Origin: Clostridiales bacterium
GTDB lineage: Bacteria; Bacillota; Clostridia; Lachnospirales; Lachnospiraceae
Assembly: GCA_019420405.1 (NCBI GenBank)
Contig: JAHZHF010000141.1
Span: forward strand, 1,550-7,770
DNA: 6,221 nucleotides
Reading direction: 5' to 3'
Positions 5,525-6,221 of this stretch are shown here, piece by piece. Each line of letters begins with the position of its first letter. Position 1 is the stretch's first letter. A model generated the notes under the pieces. That model ran no database searches. It was not told the origin of the DNA and saw only the letters and a list, made by a program, of their open reading frames with translations. The position numbers were made by a program, and so were the translations under genes.

Positions 5525-6221
5525 TTGAAGCCGCCTCCTTTGGAAATTGAGAATAATAGATCTCCTGATATGCCGGACAAGAGGAAAGCAGTTCCCCATG
5601 CGTACCGATCCCCGCCATCTCCCCGTCGTCCAGAACGATGATCTGATCTGCATACTGGATGGATGCGGCTCTCTGAGAGACGATAAATACTGTCGGCTGC
5701 TCCTTCATCCCCCGGATCGCACGGCGCAGCGCCGCGTCCGTAGCCAGATCCAGAGCGGAAGCGCTGTCGTCCAGAATCAGGATCTCAGGCCTGCGCACAA
5801 GCGCCCGGGCAATGGTAAGCCTCTGCTTCTGTCCGCCGGACAGATTTCTCCCGCCCTGCTCAATCTGAAATTCCAGTTTTCCCGCTTTTCCTTCTACGAA
5901 TTCCTTTGACTGCGAGATTTCAAGAGCTTCTTCTATATCCTCTGCAGAAGCATTTTCATTTCCCCAGCGGAGATTTTCTTCTATTGTCCCTTTGAAAAGC
6001 ACGGCCTTCTGGAGCCCAACTCCAATCTGCTCCCTTAAGTTCTCCGTGTCATATTCTCTGACATCTTTTCCGAAGATCTTCACATGGCCTTTTGTTGCGT
6101 CATAAAATCTTGGAATCAGATTAACCAGGCTGGATTTCCCCGAGCCGGTACCTCCGATGATGCCGATTGTCTGCCCCTTTTCCGCCCGGAAAGTAATATC
6201 TGTGAGAGACTCATCTCCCGC
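5514..6221 (-). CDS. ABC exporter half-transporter, degenerate-site subunit (partial, ATPase domain only)
   Basis: The frame is open to the right edge; 235 C-terminal residues are visible and the membrane domain, about 340 residues, lies outside. Numbering from the edge, the domain shows Walker A GGTGSGKSS (23-31), Q-loop Gln71, signature LSGGQ (127-131), and Walker B ILILDDSASALD (147-158). Here the catalytic glutamate is Asp152. In the switch position, FIVSQRAASI has Gln183 instead of histidine. Asp in place of Glu together with Gln in place of His is the known pattern of the non-catalytic subunit in heterodimeric exporters such as TM287/288 and BmrCD. The protein therefore supplies a good LSGGQ to the catalytic site of its partner but probably hydrolyses ATP poorly at its own site. 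The 3' end overlaps the partner gene by 11 bases, which fits 1:1 synthesis. A GTG at 6081-6083 is internal and not a start. Confidence 0.93.
   Translation of the reverse strand, partial: AGDESLTDITFRAEKGQTIGIIGGTGSGKSSLVNLIPRFYDATKGHVKIFGKDVREYDTENLREQIGVGLQKAVLFKGTIEENLRWGNENASAEDIEEALEISQSKEFVEGKAGKLEFQIEQGGRNLSGGQKQRLTIARALVRRPEILILDDSASALDLATDAALRRAIRGMKEQPTVFIVSQRAASIQYADQIIVLDDGEMAGIGTHGELLSSCPAYQEIYYSQFPKEAASNGR
5534..5540 (-). promoter_or_regulatory. Ribosome binding site that sets the start of the downstream ABC subunit
   Basis: On the - strand this reads AAGGAGG, nine bases before ATG 5522-5524. It lies inside the last codons of the upstream ABC gene. It supports a 595-residue product over the longer open frame that begins at 5653. 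Confidence 0.75.

Noticed and set aside
5525..5653. N-terminal extension of 43 codons on the complete ABC subunit
   Set aside because: It lies within the ATPase domain of the upstream subunit, is rich in Arg and lacks family resemblance; ATG 5524 has a strong ribosome binding site and a normal N-terminus.

Overview
The window looks like an ordinary chromosomal stretch from an anaerobic gut-type Firmicute, most likely a Lachnospiraceae (Clostridium cluster XIVa) relative. This rests on mixed-GC coding sequence with AT-rich promoters, strong GGAGG ribosome binding sites, and protein family types that are familiar from that group. The assignment is inference; no rRNA or other taxonomic marker is present.

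The left third is on the + strand. It opens with the last 50 codons of a multi-spanning membrane protein (CmpB-like putative ABC permease, 1-153). A solitary carbamate kinase gene follows (233-1154). Its reading frame is broken by what looks like a clean 8-base deletion in the substrate-binding loop, and it ends in a near-perfect rho-independent terminator (1200-1238). Next comes a well-formed sigma-A type promoter (1253-1281) and a complete hemolysin III / PAQR-family seven-helix membrane protein (1355-2014).

The right two thirds are on the - strand, read from right to left. Two ABC exporter half-transporters come first. The upstream one runs off the right edge and only its ATPase domain is visible; the downstream one is complete (595 residues). 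They overlap by 11 bases. One carries a degenerate ATPase site and the other a canonical site, which is the signature of a heterodimeric type IV ABC exporter. After a 66-base gap come a NUDIX hydrolase, a flavodoxin-family protein overlapping it by 10 bases, and 55 bases further on a nicotinamide-nucleotide-adenylyltransferase-like protein. The last converges on the hemolysin III gene with only 18 bases between the two stop codons. I see no clear promoter in front of the NUDIX gene, so the five - strand genes may be read as one transcript.

I did not find a new defence, mobile or RNA system here. No CRISPR array, insertion sequence, tRNA or rRNA was seen, and no gap between genes exceeds about 200 bases. 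The most notable observations are the frameshifted carbamate kinase and the asymmetric ABC pair.
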